64,000 nt of DNA from Methylobacillus flagellatus_A (GTDB taxonomy: Bacteria; Pseudomonadota; Gammaproteobacteria; Burkholderiales; Methylophilaceae), in assembly GCF_031344055.1 (NCBI RefSeq), contig NZ_JADBEN010000005.1. The stretch is one strand, 5' to 3'. The translations under genes and the position numbers were made by a program. Under the pieces are notes generated by a model that worked only from the letters and a program-made list of their open reading frames with translations, was not told where the DNA came from and searched no databases. Positions 34,682 through 44,307 of the stretch are shown piece after piece; position 1 is the stretch's first letter, and the number at the start of each line of letters is the position of its first letter.

Positions 34682-36484
34682 TCAGAACTCTTCCCATTCG
34701 TCGCTGGAAAGATCCGGCCCAATCACTTTCTTAGGTATTGCGGATTTGGGCGCAGGCGCCGCTTGTGCCGCAACGCTCTTAGGTTTTGTTTTTGCATCAT
34801 GTGCTGCGGCAGACTTTTTTGGCTTTGCGGAAGCGCTTGGCGCAAGCTCGGCCTGGGGCCTGGCAGGTGCCGGCGCGGATACTTTAGCCTGAACCACAGG
34901 CTGTTGCTCCAGCACCGTATCCCTGCCATTGCCGAGCTTGAACACACTGGCAGCACGCTCCAGCTGCAATACATCCCGCTTCAACGCCTCCGCCGCAGCG
35001 GCAGACTCTTCGACCAGCGCGGCATTGCGCTGGGTGACCTCGTCCATGTCGTTGACCGCGTGGTTCACTTGGTCGATGCCTGAACTCTGCTCGGTAGAGG
35101 CTGCCGATATTTCCCCCATGATATCGGTGACGCTGCGCACCGAAGCCACGATTTCCGTCATTGTCGTACCGGCCTGGTCGACAAACACCACGCCCGCCTC
35201 GACCCGCTCGACCGAGTCGGAAATCAATCCCTTGATTTCCTTGGCTGCCGCCGCGGAACGGTGGGCCAGGTTGCGCACCTCTGCGGCGACCACGGCAAAC
35301 CCGCGCCCCTGCTCGCCGGCACGAGCAGCCTCGACCGCGGCATTCAATGCCAGGATATTGGTTTGGAAGGCGATGCCGTCGATCACGCCGATGATGTCTG
35401 AAATCTTGTTGGCAGACTCGCTGATCAGGCGCATCCTGTCTCTGGCCTCGCCAATCACCTCGCCGCCGCGGGCCGCGACGCTGGAGGCGGATATCACCAG
35501 TTGATTGGCCTGCCGTGCATTGTCGGCATTCTGCTTCACGGTGGAAGCCAGCTCTTCCATCGAACTGGCCGTTTCTTCCAGCGAACTGGCCTGGGATTCG
35601 GTACGCGCCGAGAGGTCGTTGTTGCCCTTGGCGATCTCGCTCACCCCTATATTGATGCGCTGCATATTGGTGCGGATGTCGGAGATCATGGCGACGATGT
35701 TGACATTCATCTGGTTGAGCGCCCGCAACAGCATGCCGGTCTCGTCGGTCTTGCTGGTGCTGAACTTGTGCGAAAGATCGCCGCTCGCAAGCGCATTGGC
35801 GATGTCAGTCGCCTCGCGCAATGGATTGATCACTGAAGTAGAAAGCGACATGGCAAGCCCCACGGCCGCCACGATGGCAACCAAGGCGCCGCCGATCACG
35901 AAGCCAATGCCCAGCCCGCTAAGCGCTGCCGCCATGACGACAATCATCGCCAGAATGATGGCGATTGTTGTCACGGTCACTCTTGTTTTCAACGTCATTT
36001 GCATTGCTCTTCTTACCCGCGAGATTAAATCTGTTTTCAGGACCTCGCCACGGTACAGCTTGAGGCCATGGCGCTTGTTTTCGCGCAAGCTGGCATAAAT
36101 CCGCACGGCTTGTTCGACTTGCTGGCGCGTGGGCTTGACACGTACGGACATATATCCCACGACACTGCCGTTCTGGCGCATGGGCGTGGCGTTCGCCAGG
36201 ACCCAGTAATAGTCGCCGTTCTTGCGCCGGTTCTTGACCATCCCCGTCCAGGGCAGTCCGGCTTTCAATGTCGCCCACATGTCGGCAAAAGCTTCGGAGG
36301 GCATGTCCGGATGACGCACCAGGTTGTGAGGCGCGCCAATCAGCTCTTCTTCCGTAAAGCCGCTTACCTCGATGAAATCCTGGTTTATATAAGTGATTTT
36401 GCCCTGTAGGTCGGTCGTCGACAGAATCGACTGGCCGTCCTGCAGCAAATACTCATTCGTTGTCACAGGCATGTTGATACGCAT
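34682..36484 (-). CDS. Aer-like chemoreceptor with N-terminal PAS and C-terminal tether
   Basis: A 600-residue receptor. Residues 1-125 form an Aer-type PAS domain (YINQDFIEVSGFTEEELIG, NLVRHPDMPSEAFADMW) that probably binds FAD and senses redox or energy state. Two closely spaced TM helices follow (about 170-213), then HAMP, then the methyl-accepting signalling domain with the hairpin tip VIDGIAFQTNILALNAAVEAARAGEQGRGFAVV. After the signalling domain is a 75-residue Ala/Pro/Lys-rich flexible linker ending in SSDEWEEF. This last pattern (x-W-x-x-F) matches the CheR/CheB docking pentapeptide (NWETF in E. coli Tar). True Aer receptors lack this tail. Confidence 0.94.
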   Translation of the reverse strand: MRINMPVTTNEYLLQDGQSILSTTDLQGKITYINQDFIEVSGFTEEELIGAPHNLVRHPDMPSEAFADMWATLKAGLPWTGMVKNRRKNGDYYWVLANATPMRQNGSVVGYMSVRVKPTRQQVEQAVRIYASLRENKRHGLKLYRGEVLKTDLISRVRRAMQMTLKTRVTVTTIAIILAMIVVMAAALSGLGIGFVIGGALVAIVAAVGLAMSLSTSVINPLREATDIANALASGDLSHKFSTSKTDETGMLLRALNQMNVNIVAMISDIRTNMQRINIGVSEIAKGNNDLSARTESQASSLEETASSMEELASTVKQNADNARQANQLVISASSVAARGGEVIGEARDRMRLISESANKISDIIGVIDGIAFQTNILALNAAVEAARAGEQGRGFAVVAAEVRNLAHRSAAAAKEIKGLISDSVERVEAGVVFVDQAGTTMTEIVASVRSVTDIMGEISAASTEQSSGIDQVNHAVNDMDEVTQRNAALVEESAAAAEALKRDVLQLERAASVFKLGNGRDTVLEQQPVVQAKVSAPAPARPQAELAPSASAKPKKSAAAHDAKTKPKSVAAQAAPAPKSAIPKKVIGPDLSSDEWEEF

Positions 36485-36570
36485 GTTACTTTTTCTCCTA
36501 TTGTCAGGATGGCAATGCAGCCACCCTGTTTGCGTTTTTCTGCCTTTTAATCAAAACAAGTATTTTATTT

Positions 36571-38250
36571 TTAGCTGATCTTGAATACGCTGACCGTGGA
36601 GGACAGTTTCTGCGCCTGTTCCTCAAGACTTTCTGCCGCTGCCGCCGCCTGCTCAACCAGGGCGGCATTCTGCTGGGTCATTTCATCCATTTGGCCGATG
36701 GCGATGTTCACCTGCTCGATGCCAGAGCTTTGCTCCTGGCTGGCGGAGGTAATCTCGCCCATGATGTCGGCCACGCGTTGAACCGAGCTCACGATTTCGC
36801 TCATCGTGGTACCGGCCTGGTCCACCAGCTTGTTGCCGATATCGACCTTTTCAACGGAGTCGCCGATCAGGCCCTTGATTTCCTTGGCCGCCGCCGCGGA
36901 ACGCTGGGCCAGGTTGCGCACCTCGCTCGCCACCACCGCAAACCCGCGCCCCTGTTCGCCTGCCCGTGCAGCCTCAACTGCAGCATTCAACGCGAGGATA
37001 TTGGTCTGGAAGGCAATGCCGTCGATGACGCCGATGATGTCCACAATCTTGCGCGAGCTCTCCTTGATCGAGCCCATAGTGTTAACGACTTGGTCGACCA
37101 CTTGCCCGCCACGCACCGCAGACTCCGAAGCCGTGATCACCAATTGGTTGGCCTGTCTTGCGTTGTCCGCATTCTGGCGCACGGTGGAAGTCAACTCTTC
37201 CATGGAGCTGGCAGTTTCTTCCAGGCTGGAAGCCTGCGACTCGGTACGCGAAGAGAGGTCGGCGTTGCCAGAGGAAATCTCGCTGGTCGCGACCAGCATC
37301 GTGTCCGTGCTGCCGCGCACTTCCGTCACCAGCTTGCGCAGTTCCTGGATCATGAAACGGATGCCGACCAGCAGCTTGCCAGGCTCATCGGAGGCGTTTT
37401 CATTGATCATGTCGAGCAAGTCGTTCTGGCGCGGCGCCAGGTCGCCCTTGGAGACACGGCCGATCACGCGGATACCGTAATTGATCGGCTCGATGATGGA
37501 CACCGTAATCACTCTCGCGAATACCACGCCCAGCAGGATGGCCAGCAAGCCCAGCACGATCACCAGGGTACGGCCCTGGATGCTGGCGCTCTTATTAGCC
37601 GCAGCCAATTCCACTGCCCTGTCGCGCTCATACTGCAACAACTCGTTCATGGCGCCCTGATAAGCGTCGCGGGCAGCCTGGAAATTGCCGTCGATACTTT
37701 CGTAGTATGCCTTTTCATCAGCGGCCAGCTTATTGCTGACATTGCGCTTTTCCTCGAGGCTCACTTGCTCATTGGTCAGCCAGTTCTCAAGCGCTGCTGC
37801 GCGCACATTCAATGCGACACGGATCTTGAAGGCATCGCTGCGCACGGTGCGGTACTCCTCGCGCGCCTTGTTGATTTTCTCTAACAGAGGTTGGTACTCG
37901 TCGCCCTTCATGGATTCCAAGGCCTGCGCCTGCAGCTTGTCGACCTCTTTCGAATACTCATCCATCTTTTCGAGGAAATATGCCTCCTGGTTCTGGCTAC
38001 GGTTCCTGATATAAGCCACGGCATTGACGATGTTCATATTGGTATACAGCTTCCAATCATTCAGCAATGCCTGCTTGGTCGCCGATTCCGCGACAATCGC
38101 GTCCGTACGATTATTCATGGATGTCATCAGCACGAAACTGAGGATGACGATCGCCGCCAGCAGCACCAGCAAGGATCCAAAACCGATCACGAGGCGCTTG
38201 GTGATCCTCTGACCATACATGTAATTCATCAATGGATTTAGTAGCTTCAT
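36571..38250 (-). CDS. Methyl-accepting chemotaxis protein (4HB-type sensor)
   Basis: A 559-residue classical transmembrane receptor. TM1 spans about residues 19-42, the periplasmic domain about 43-228 is all-helical like the four-helix-bundle ligand domain, and TM2 spans about 229-250. HAMP and the signalling domain follow, with the conserved tip VIDGIAFQTNILALNAAVEAARAGEQGRGFAVV. It ends SSTVSVFKIS without a CheR-tether motif, so its methylation may depend on the neighbouring tailed receptor. The ligand is unknown. A GGAG ribosome site precedes the ATG at 38250. Confidence 0.94.
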   Translation of the reverse strand: MKLLNPLMNYMYGQRITKRLVIGFGSLLVLLAAIVILSFVLMTSMNNRTDAIVAESATKQALLNDWKLYTNMNIVNAVAYIRNRSQNQEAYFLEKMDEYSKEVDKLQAQALESMKGDEYQPLLEKINKAREEYRTVRSDAFKIRVALNVRAAALENWLTNEQVSLEEKRNVSNKLAADEKAYYESIDGNFQAARDAYQGAMNELLQYERDRAVELAAANKSASIQGRTLVIVLGLLAILLGVVFARVITVSIIEPINYGIRVIGRVSKGDLAPRQNDLLDMINENASDEPGKLLVGIRFMIQELRKLVTEVRGSTDTMLVATSEISSGNADLSSRTESQASSLEETASSMEELTSTVRQNADNARQANQLVITASESAVRGGQVVDQVVNTMGSIKESSRKIVDIIGVIDGIAFQTNILALNAAVEAARAGEQGRGFAVVASEVRNLAQRSAAAAKEIKGLIGDSVEKVDIGNKLVDQAGTTMSEIVSSVQRVADIMGEITSASQEQSSGIEQVNIAIGQMDEMTQQNAALVEQAAAAAESLEEQAQKLSSTVSVFKIS

Positions 38251-38307
38251 TTCTAATCTCCGCCCTTCGAGTCCAATATGTCTGTTTTTATCGTTATCTA
38301 GGGATAA

Positions 38308-38835
38308 TTAAGCGTTGGCAACGATATGGTCGACCAAGCCCATTTCCGAACTGGTCATCAATTTATCGATATCGACCAGGATCAACATGCGGTCATCCAG
38401 CGTTCCCAGGCCAATCAGGTAGTCCGTACTCAGGATAGAGCCCATCTCCGGCGCAGGCTTGATCTGTTGCGCGTTCAGCGTCGTGACGTCGGAAACGCTG
38501 TCCACCACGATCCCGGTCACACGCCCGTTGATATTGAGGATGATGACGACGGTGAACTGGTCGTAGGTAGGCGTGCCCAGGTTGAACCTGATGCGCATGT
38601 CCACGATCGGGACAATGATGCCGCGCAGATTGATCACGCCCTTGATGAATTCCGGCGCGTTGACGATCCTGGTCACGCTCTCGTAGCCGCGGATCTCCTG
38701 CACCTTGAGGATATCAATCCCGTATTCCTCGCTGCCCAGCGTAAAAGCGAGGAACTCGCTGCTCTCACCTTGCGCTGCCCCTGATGGAACCGGTTGCGAC
38801 TGGCTCTCTGCTTTACTGCTTGTTGGTTCTAACAT
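38308..38835 (-). CDS. cheW: Coupling protein CheW
   Basis: A 175-residue CheW. The beta-barrel core contains EFLAFTLGSEEYGIDILKVQEIRGY, GVINLRGIIVPIVDMRIRF and VDSVSDVTTL. It links receptors to CheA in the signalling array. The first ~25 residues are a Ser/Gln-rich unstructured extension. It lies 11 bp after cheA and before two receptors. Confidence 0.97.
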   Translation of the reverse strand: MLEPTSSKAESQSQPVPSGAAQGESSEFLAFTLGSEEYGIDILKVQEIRGYESVTRIVNAPEFIKGVINLRGIIVPIVDMRIRFNLGTPTYDQFTVVIILNINGRVTGIVVDSVSDVTTLNAQQIKPAPEMGSILSTDYLIGLGTLDDRMLILVDIDKLMTSSEMGLVDHIVANA

Positions 38836-38846
38836 GACAACACCTC

Positions 38847-41216
38847 TTAATGAATGGAAGTTTCAGTGATCAACTGCCTGCTGGACCGCAGCAAATTGGC
38901 AACATCCAGAATCAGCGAGACGCCGCCATCGCCGAGGATGGTCGCGCCGGAAATCCCCGCCACCTTGCGGTAATTGGATTCGAGATTCTTCACCACGACT
39001 TGCTGCTGACCCACCAGTTCATCAACGAACAATGCGGCTTTCTTGCCGTCCGCCTGCAAGACCACGAGGATGCCGTCCTCGGGCTCGCGATAGAGTGGTT
39101 CGATGCCAAACATCTGGTATAGCGGAATCAGCGGAAGGTAATCTTCACGCACCTTGACCAGGCGGCCCTGGCCGGTCACATCCTTGACGTCGCCCGCAGA
39201 CGGCTGCAGCGACTCCATGACAAAACTGAGCGGCAGGATGTAGACCTCATCCCCGACCCGGACGGACATGCCGTCAAGAATCGCCAGGGTCAAGGGCAGG
39301 GAAATAGAAATGGTGGTGCCGTATCCGGCGGCGGAACGTATGTCGACCACACCGCCCATGGCGGTGATATTGCGCTTGACCACATCCATGCCGACCCCTC
39401 GGCCGGAGACATCGGTCACCTGTTCCGCCGTAGAGAAGCCAGGAGCAAAGATCAGTTGCCATACGTCGCCGTCCGGCATGCTGTCGGAAACGCTCAGCCC
39501 CGAGGATTTGGCCTTGTTGAGGATGCGTTCGCGGTTGAGGCCGCCACCATCGTCGCTCACCTCAATAATGATATTGCCGCCCTGATGCCCTGCTGAAAGC
39601 GACAAACGGCCCACCGGGCTCTTACCTGCGGCGGCACGCACCTCGGGCGACTCGATGCCATGGTCGATACTGTTGCGCACCAGGTGGGTCAATGGATCGA
39701 CAATACGCTCGATCAGACCCTTGTCCAGCTCGGTGGCCGCGCCGTTGGTGACGAACTCGACCTTCTTGCCGAGCTTGCTCGCAAGATCGCGCACCATGCG
39801 CGGGAAACGGGAAAATACATAGTCCATCGGCATCATGCGGATCGACATGACGGCTTCCTGCAAATCGCGGGTGTTTCGTGTCAATTGGCCTACGCTGTTG
39901 AGCAGGCGCTCATGCAGCATGGGGTCCAGCGTGCCGGTACGCTGCTCTATCATGGCCTGGGTAATGACAAGCTCGCCGACCAGGTTGATCAATTGGTCCA
40001 CCTTCTCGATCCCGACACGGATGGATGTGGTTTCCTGGCTTGCCGCCGCCTTGTCAGCCTCGCGGCGCGGCGCCACCCGTTTGTTTTCCGGCGGTTCCGC
40101 ATTCACCTTGGTTGCCTCTACAACGGCAGGCTTCTTCACAGGCTCCGGTTTGACGGCGCTTTCATCAAACAAACCGAAATCACCCTCATCCAACGGCTTT
40201 TCCTTAGCCTGAACCGGTTCTGCCTGCACGCTTTCTGTTAGCGGAGCATCACTTCTCTTTGTCACTTTGATCTTGTCGACGTCGACGACAAAGGAACTCA
40301 CCGCGAGGATGCTGTCACGGTCCTCTTCGGTTTCCAGCCAGAGCGAATGCAAGTTGCCCACCACAGGCTGCACGGCGACCTTGCCGAGCAATTCGAGCTC
40401 TGAAACCAGCGTGCTCCAATCCTTGTCCAGAATTTCCGGGATTTCGATCAAAAAGGCCTGGCTGCCGCCAGCCGCTGGCTTGGCCAGGGGCGCGTCGCGT
40501 TCGCCAGCGTCGAGCTCGGTAATGACCAGGTCGTCCGGGTCGAGGATGAAAGAACAGATGGCCACGATGTCGTCCAGGCTCTCTTCCGTGCTCAACTTGA
40601 GCACATGGCGGTTGCCGACCGCAGGCAATGCTTCCACCGTACCCAACAGTGCCAGCTCCTCAGTCAATGCCGTCACGTCCTTTTCCGGCAATTCCGGCAA
40701 CTGCACTTGATATTGCCTGGTCGAACCGGCAGCTGGCGCTGAGGCAACTGCATTGCCGGGCTTGGCCTCCGCGGGCGCTTGCCCAGCCGCGGGCAATGCC
40801 TCCGTCGGGGCAGCGACAGCCTGTCCGCCCTCCTGGGCCAGGCTATGCAATGTCGCCTTGATCTCGCTGACGGCCTCTTGATCCACTGCGCTTCCGTTCC
40901 GGTGTCCATCCAGCTGCATCTTGAGAATGTCCTTGGCGGCGAGGAACACGTCCACATGCTCTGCCTGGAGCTTCATCTCGCTCTTGCGGATACGGTCCAG
41001 CAGGTTCTCAAGCACATGGGTGATCTCGGTCATGTCGGTCATGCCGAAAGTCGCGGCCCCGCCCTTGATAGAATGCGCTGCACGAAAAATGGCATTGAGA
41101 TCTTCCGCGCTCGGGTTCTCGATATCAAGCTCGAGCAGCAAACGCTCAGCTTCCGCCAGCAGTTCGTCCGACTCATCGAAGAACACCTGGTAAAACTGGC
41201 TCATGTCAATTGTCAT
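38847..41216 (-). CDS. cheA: Chemotaxis histidine kinase CheA with two docking-like domains
   Basis: A 789-residue kinase, longer than the usual ~650. The P1 Hpt domain has the phospho-His at position 48 (FRAAHSIKGGAATFG). Two similar domains follow at about 167-236 and 253-321, each reading ...LPE/IPE...KD...L...EL.LLG...VGN.H.L.L.TEE..D.I...SF..D; these are probably duplicated CheY/CheB-docking (P2) domains. Then come a Pro/Lys-rich linker, P3 dimerisation (from about 395), the P4 kinase (NSIDHGIE, DDGGGLNRERI, GRGVGMDVVK) and the P5 CheW-like domain. It receives receptor signals through CheW and phosphorylates CheY and CheB. Confidence 0.96.
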   Translation of the reverse strand: MTIDMSQFYQVFFDESDELLAEAERLLLELDIENPSAEDLNAIFRAAHSIKGGAATFGMTDMTEITHVLENLLDRIRKSEMKLQAEHVDVFLAAKDILKMQLDGHRNGSAVDQEAVSEIKATLHSLAQEGGQAVAAPTEALPAAGQAPAEAKPGNAVASAPAAGSTRQYQVQLPELPEKDVTALTEELALLGTVEALPAVGNRHVLKLSTEESLDDIVAICSFILDPDDLVITELDAGERDAPLAKPAAGGSQAFLIEIPEILDKDWSTLVSELELLGKVAVQPVVGNLHSLWLETEEDRDSILAVSSFVVDVDKIKVTKRSDAPLTESVQAEPVQAKEKPLDEGDFGLFDESAVKPEPVKKPAVVEATKVNAEPPENKRVAPRREADKAAASQETTSIRVGIEKVDQLINLVGELVITQAMIEQRTGTLDPMLHERLLNSVGQLTRNTRDLQEAVMSIRMMPMDYVFSRFPRMVRDLASKLGKKVEFVTNGAATELDKGLIERIVDPLTHLVRNSIDHGIESPEVRAAAGKSPVGRLSLSAGHQGGNIIIEVSDDGGGLNRERILNKAKSSGLSVSDSMPDGDVWQLIFAPGFSTAEQVTDVSGRGVGMDVVKRNITAMGGVVDIRSAAGYGTTISISLPLTLAILDGMSVRVGDEVYILPLSFVMESLQPSAGDVKDVTGQGRLVKVREDYLPLIPLYQMFGIEPLYREPEDGILVVLQADGKKAALFVDELVGQQQVVVKNLESNYRKVAGISGATILGDGGVSLILDVANLLRSSRQLITETSIH

Positions 41217-41286
41217 TATTCAACTCCACATTGATTCATGCTATCCACGCTCCACACGGAGATCAGTCCTGTGCAGTGCACCAACC

Positions 41287-41652
41287 TCACCCAATGACAC
41301 GCTGAACAACATCTAATAAACGCTTGGGATCAAATGGCTTGACCAGCCATCCTGTCGCCCCAGCCGCCTTGCCCAATGCCTTCATTTCGTCACTGGACTC
41401 GGTCGTTAGCATTAATATCGGCACTTTCTGGTAAGAACTGAGGCTGCGCAGTGATTTAATCAGCGTCAGTCCGTCCATATTGGGCATATTCTGGTCCGTG
41501 AGCACAAGATCCACGACCTGGGCCTGCGCCTTGTGCATAGCATCCTCGCCATCCACCGCCTCGATCACCTGGTAGCCGGCGGCGTTCAGGCTGAACACCA
41601 CCATCTGTCTCAACGACCCGGAGTCATCTACAGCCAGTATTGTTTTTCCCAT
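41287..41652 (-). CDS. Second CheY-like response regulator
   Basis: A 121-residue receiver domain. Acidic pocket Asp9/Asp10, phospho-acceptor Asp53 (LVLTDQNMPNMDG), Thr-Thr in MLTTESSDEM and Lys in GWLVKPFDPKRL are present. I used the ATG at 41652 rather than a TTG three codons upstream because GGGGA lies at a workable distance. It precedes cheA by 70 bp and follows the CheZ-like gene. It may be a phosphate sink, an alternative motor regulator or a docking partner for one of the two CheA docking domains. Confidence 0.92.
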   Translation of the reverse strand: MGKTILAVDDSGSLRQMVVFSLNAAGYQVIEAVDGEDAMHKAQAQVVDLVLTDQNMPNMDGLTLIKSLRSLSSYQKVPILMLTTESSDEMKALGKAAGATGWLVKPFDPKRLLDVVQRVIG

Positions 41653-41720
41653 ATCTTTCAATCCCCGTTATTGCGCGCCTGTGCGCTCCGGCACGTTCCT
41701 GACATTGTTAAAAGAGAAAC

Positions 41721-42269
41721 CTAAAAAAGCTCAATATCGCCCGCCCCCATATGCTGCTGATTCACGGACGACTGTAAATCGCGATGCATGGAAGCGCGTT
41801 TTTCGTTGAGCGACTCGCTCATCTTTTGCAAAATGACCGCAATATCCTCGTGCGAATGTCCGGAAACCAAGGACTCATGCTGATCCGCCATTGCCAACAG
41901 CAATAGCTTGAGCCCGCCCACGCGGGCAAGCGCGCGCGTCAGTAGCTGGTTGGTCATGTCCTCGAACTGCATTCCCGTCACGACTCGGTTCACTTCGCTC
42001 TCGATCTGGCGGCTATACATTGCCACTTCGGCAATATGCTGTTGGGATAATTGTGTGCTGGTGCTCAAGCTCAACAGTATCTGCTGCTGCGCCTGCGCGG
42101 CCCGGTTGATGGCCATGAAGCCATCCACCAGCATGCTGATCGCCTCGCGCAGCAACGCGTTGGCCTGGCCGAGATCTGCCTCCACGTGTTCAAGATGCTC
42201 CTCGCCCCAGCCGCCGAGACTGACCAGCAACTCCTTTAATTCGTCTATCGGTATAGTCTGACTTGCCAT
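41721..42269 (-). CDS. CheZ-like protein, putative second CheY-P phosphatase
   Basis: A 182-residue, largely helical protein. The segment GMQFEDMTNQLLTRAL places Asp104 and Gln108 four residues apart, as Asp and Gln are in the CheZ catalytic motif DFQDLTGQV (D-x3-Q). The C terminus is GAGDIELF. No enzymatic domain other than this is visible. The gene lies between motB and the second cheY, a position that suits a phosphatase for that CheY. Similar proteins are often annotated only as chemotaxis protein; the phosphatase role is inferred from the motif. Confidence 0.72.
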   Translation of the reverse strand: MASQTIPIDELKELLVSLGGWGEEHLEHVEADLGQANALLREAISMLVDGFMAINRAAQAQQQILLSLSTSTQLSQQHIAEVAMYSRQIESEVNRVVTGMQFEDMTNQLLTRALARVGGLKLLLLAMADQHESLVSGHSHEDIAVILQKMSESLNEKRASMHRDLQSSVNQQHMGAGDIELF

Positions 42270-42336
42270 ATACGCTATCCTGTCCGGACTACATTCAATC
42301 TGTAAAAAACAAGAGAAAAATCCCGCTTGATCACTA

Positions 42337-43263
42337 TCATGATTTATTAAAACTCTCAGTCACAGCAGGCACATCGCCAGCTGCGCGCACCTCCGTCGAA
42401 CCATTGTCGTTAATCGTTTCCTCCTCCGCCTTCTTGTTCATGATGATGATGCTGATACGACGGTTAACGGGATTGAGCGGGTTTTCCTTATCGAACAATA
42501 CCGCGGAAGACAAGCCTACCACGCGCAATAGCTTTTCCTCTTTCATGCCACCGGCAACCAATTCCCGGCGTGAGGCATTGGCTCGGTCAGAGGATAGCTC
42601 CCAGTTGCTGTAGTAACGCTCTCCACTCGGATAAGGGGCCGAGTCGGTATGACCGGACAAGCTGATCTTGTTCGGCACGTCGTTGAGCAACTGGCCGATC
42701 TCGTGCAGGATCTGACGGGCGTATGGCTGAAGTTCCGCCTTGGAAGAGGCGAACATCGGGCGGTTCTGCTCATCCACGATCTGGATACGCAGCCCTTCTG
42801 TCGTGATGTCCAGCAACAGCTGCTTCTTGAACTGGCGCAATGTCGTGCTGGCCTCGATGGCATCCTCGATACGCTTTTTCAGCACCTTGAGCCTTTCCAT
42901 ATCCGCCTTGGCCACCGCTTGCTTGGCGGCCTTCAAGTCCGGCTTTTTCCTGGCCTCAATATCGTCAGACTTCCTGATCTGCCCCTGTACCTTGGTCACA
43001 TCAGTACCGCCGCCCCTGAGGACACTATCGCTGACGCCAAGGCCCGGCCCGCCTTGCATCGCCACCTTGAGCGGCATCTTGAAATACTCCGAAATCCCTT
43101 CCAGGTCGGCCTTGGACGTGGAGCCCAACAACCACATGAGGAGAAAGAACGCCATCATTGCCGTCACGAAATCGGCATAGGCTATTTTCCAGGCACCAGC
43201 ATGACGGCTACCGCCATGTTTGTTGACACGTTTGACGACAATCCGGACGTTTTCCTGGGCCAT
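42337..43263 (-). CDS. motB: Flagellar stator protein MotB
   Basis: A 308-residue stator subunit. A short basic N terminus precedes the single TM helix, which begins AWKIAYADFVTAMMAFFLLMWLLGS and contains the proton-carrying Asp. The OmpA-like peptidoglycan-binding domain (about residues 150-290) has LSGHTDSAPYP and SSDRANASRREL. It anchors the MotA/MotB channel to the cell wall. motA lies 24 bp upstream. Confidence 0.97.
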   Translation of the reverse strand: MAQENVRIVVKRVNKHGGSRHAGAWKIAYADFVTAMMAFFLLMWLLGSTSKADLEGISEYFKMPLKVAMQGGPGLGVSDSVLRGGGTDVTKVQGQIRKSDDIEARKKPDLKAAKQAVAKADMERLKVLKKRIEDAIEASTTLRQFKKQLLLDITTEGLRIQIVDEQNRPMFASSKAELQPYARQILHEIGQLLNDVPNKISLSGHTDSAPYPSGERYYSNWELSSDRANASRRELVAGGMKEEKLLRVVGLSSAVLFDKENPLNPVNRRISIIIMNKKAEEETINDNGSTEVRAAGDVPAVTESFNKS

Positions 43264-43287
43264 CTCGTTCTCCGCCTTTTCCTTTCC

Positions 43288-44148
43288 CTAGCGGGCCTTG
43301 GCCTGCTTGACGTGAGCCTCCAGTTCGGCGAACTCGGGACGCTCGGTCGAATACAGCACCTTGCGGCCGAACTCCACCGCAATCGCAGGAGCGTAACTGT
43401 TCAGACTGGCGAGGAAAGTCACCTTGGCGCACTGGAACATCTTGGATGACTCGTCAGCCTTGCGCTCCAGCAAGCTCGCTAGCGGACCGACGAAGCCATA
43501 AGCGAGCAAAATGCCGAGGAAGGTTCCCACCAAGGCGTGGGCAATCAGCACCCCCAATTCGTTTGGCGGCAACCCTACGGATTCCATGGTGTGCACCACC
43601 CCCATTACCGCAGCCACAATGCCAAACGCCGGCATGCCGTCGCCCAGACGGGCGATGCAGTGTGAAGGCACCATGCTTTCGTGGTGGTGGGTATCGATTT
43701 CATTGTCCATGAGGTTCTCGATCTGGAACGCATCCATGTTGCCCGACGTCATCAGGCGCAGATAATCGCAAATAAAATCCATCAGGTGATGGTCGGCAAG
43801 GATGTCCGGATACTTGGAGAAAATCTGGCTGGCTTCGGGGTTGTCGATGTCGCTCTCGACCGCCATCATCCCGTCGCGGCGGATCTTGGTGAGGATTTCA
43901 AACAGCAGCGCCAACAGATCCATATAGCGCGATTTGGTGTATTTCGAACCTTTGAATACGCTGGGCAAGGCTTTCAGCGTCGCCTTGATTGCTTTGGCAT
44001 CATTTCCTACCAGGAAAGCGCCAATGGCGGCCCCGCCGATCATGAGCAACTCTATCGGCTGGAACAAGGCGGCCAGATGCCCGCCTGCCATGGCGAACCC
44101 GCCAAAGACACTTCCCAGTACTACCAGATACCCCGCTATCACCAGCAT
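43288..44148 (-). CDS. motA: Flagellar stator protein MotA
   Basis: A 286-residue four-TM proton-channel subunit. TM1-TM2 lie at about residues 2-50. The large cytoplasmic loop includes the charged segment (SRYMDLLALLFEILTKIRRDG) that contacts FliG, and TM3-TM4 carry GDGMPAFGIVAAVMGVVHTME and GTFLGILLAYGFVGPLAS. Length is close to E. coli MotA (295). A second stator pair (motC-motD) is encoded at 52.8 kb. Confidence 0.97.
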   Translation of the reverse strand: MLVIAGYLVVLGSVFGGFAMAGGHLAALFQPIELLMIGGAAIGAFLVGNDAKAIKATLKALPSVFKGSKYTKSRYMDLLALLFEILTKIRRDGMMAVESDIDNPEASQIFSKYPDILADHHLMDFICDYLRLMTSGNMDAFQIENLMDNEIDTHHHESMVPSHCIARLGDGMPAFGIVAAVMGVVHTMESVGLPPNELGVLIAHALVGTFLGILLAYGFVGPLASLLERKADESSKMFQCAKVTFLASLNSYAPAIAVEFGRKVLYSTERPEFAELEAHVKQAKAR

Positions 44149-44307
44149 ATCAGCAAGCTCCGCTCAGGCTTCACAGGCCCGATTTCTTAAGTTCTTTTTC
44201 AGCATAGCAATCAAGCTGATGTTCTGATCGCGGCAATTGAAGTGCAATAACCCTTTATATCTGAATCATCGTGGCTTGAACGCCTCCTAGAGCGCAATGT
44301 CCCGCGC

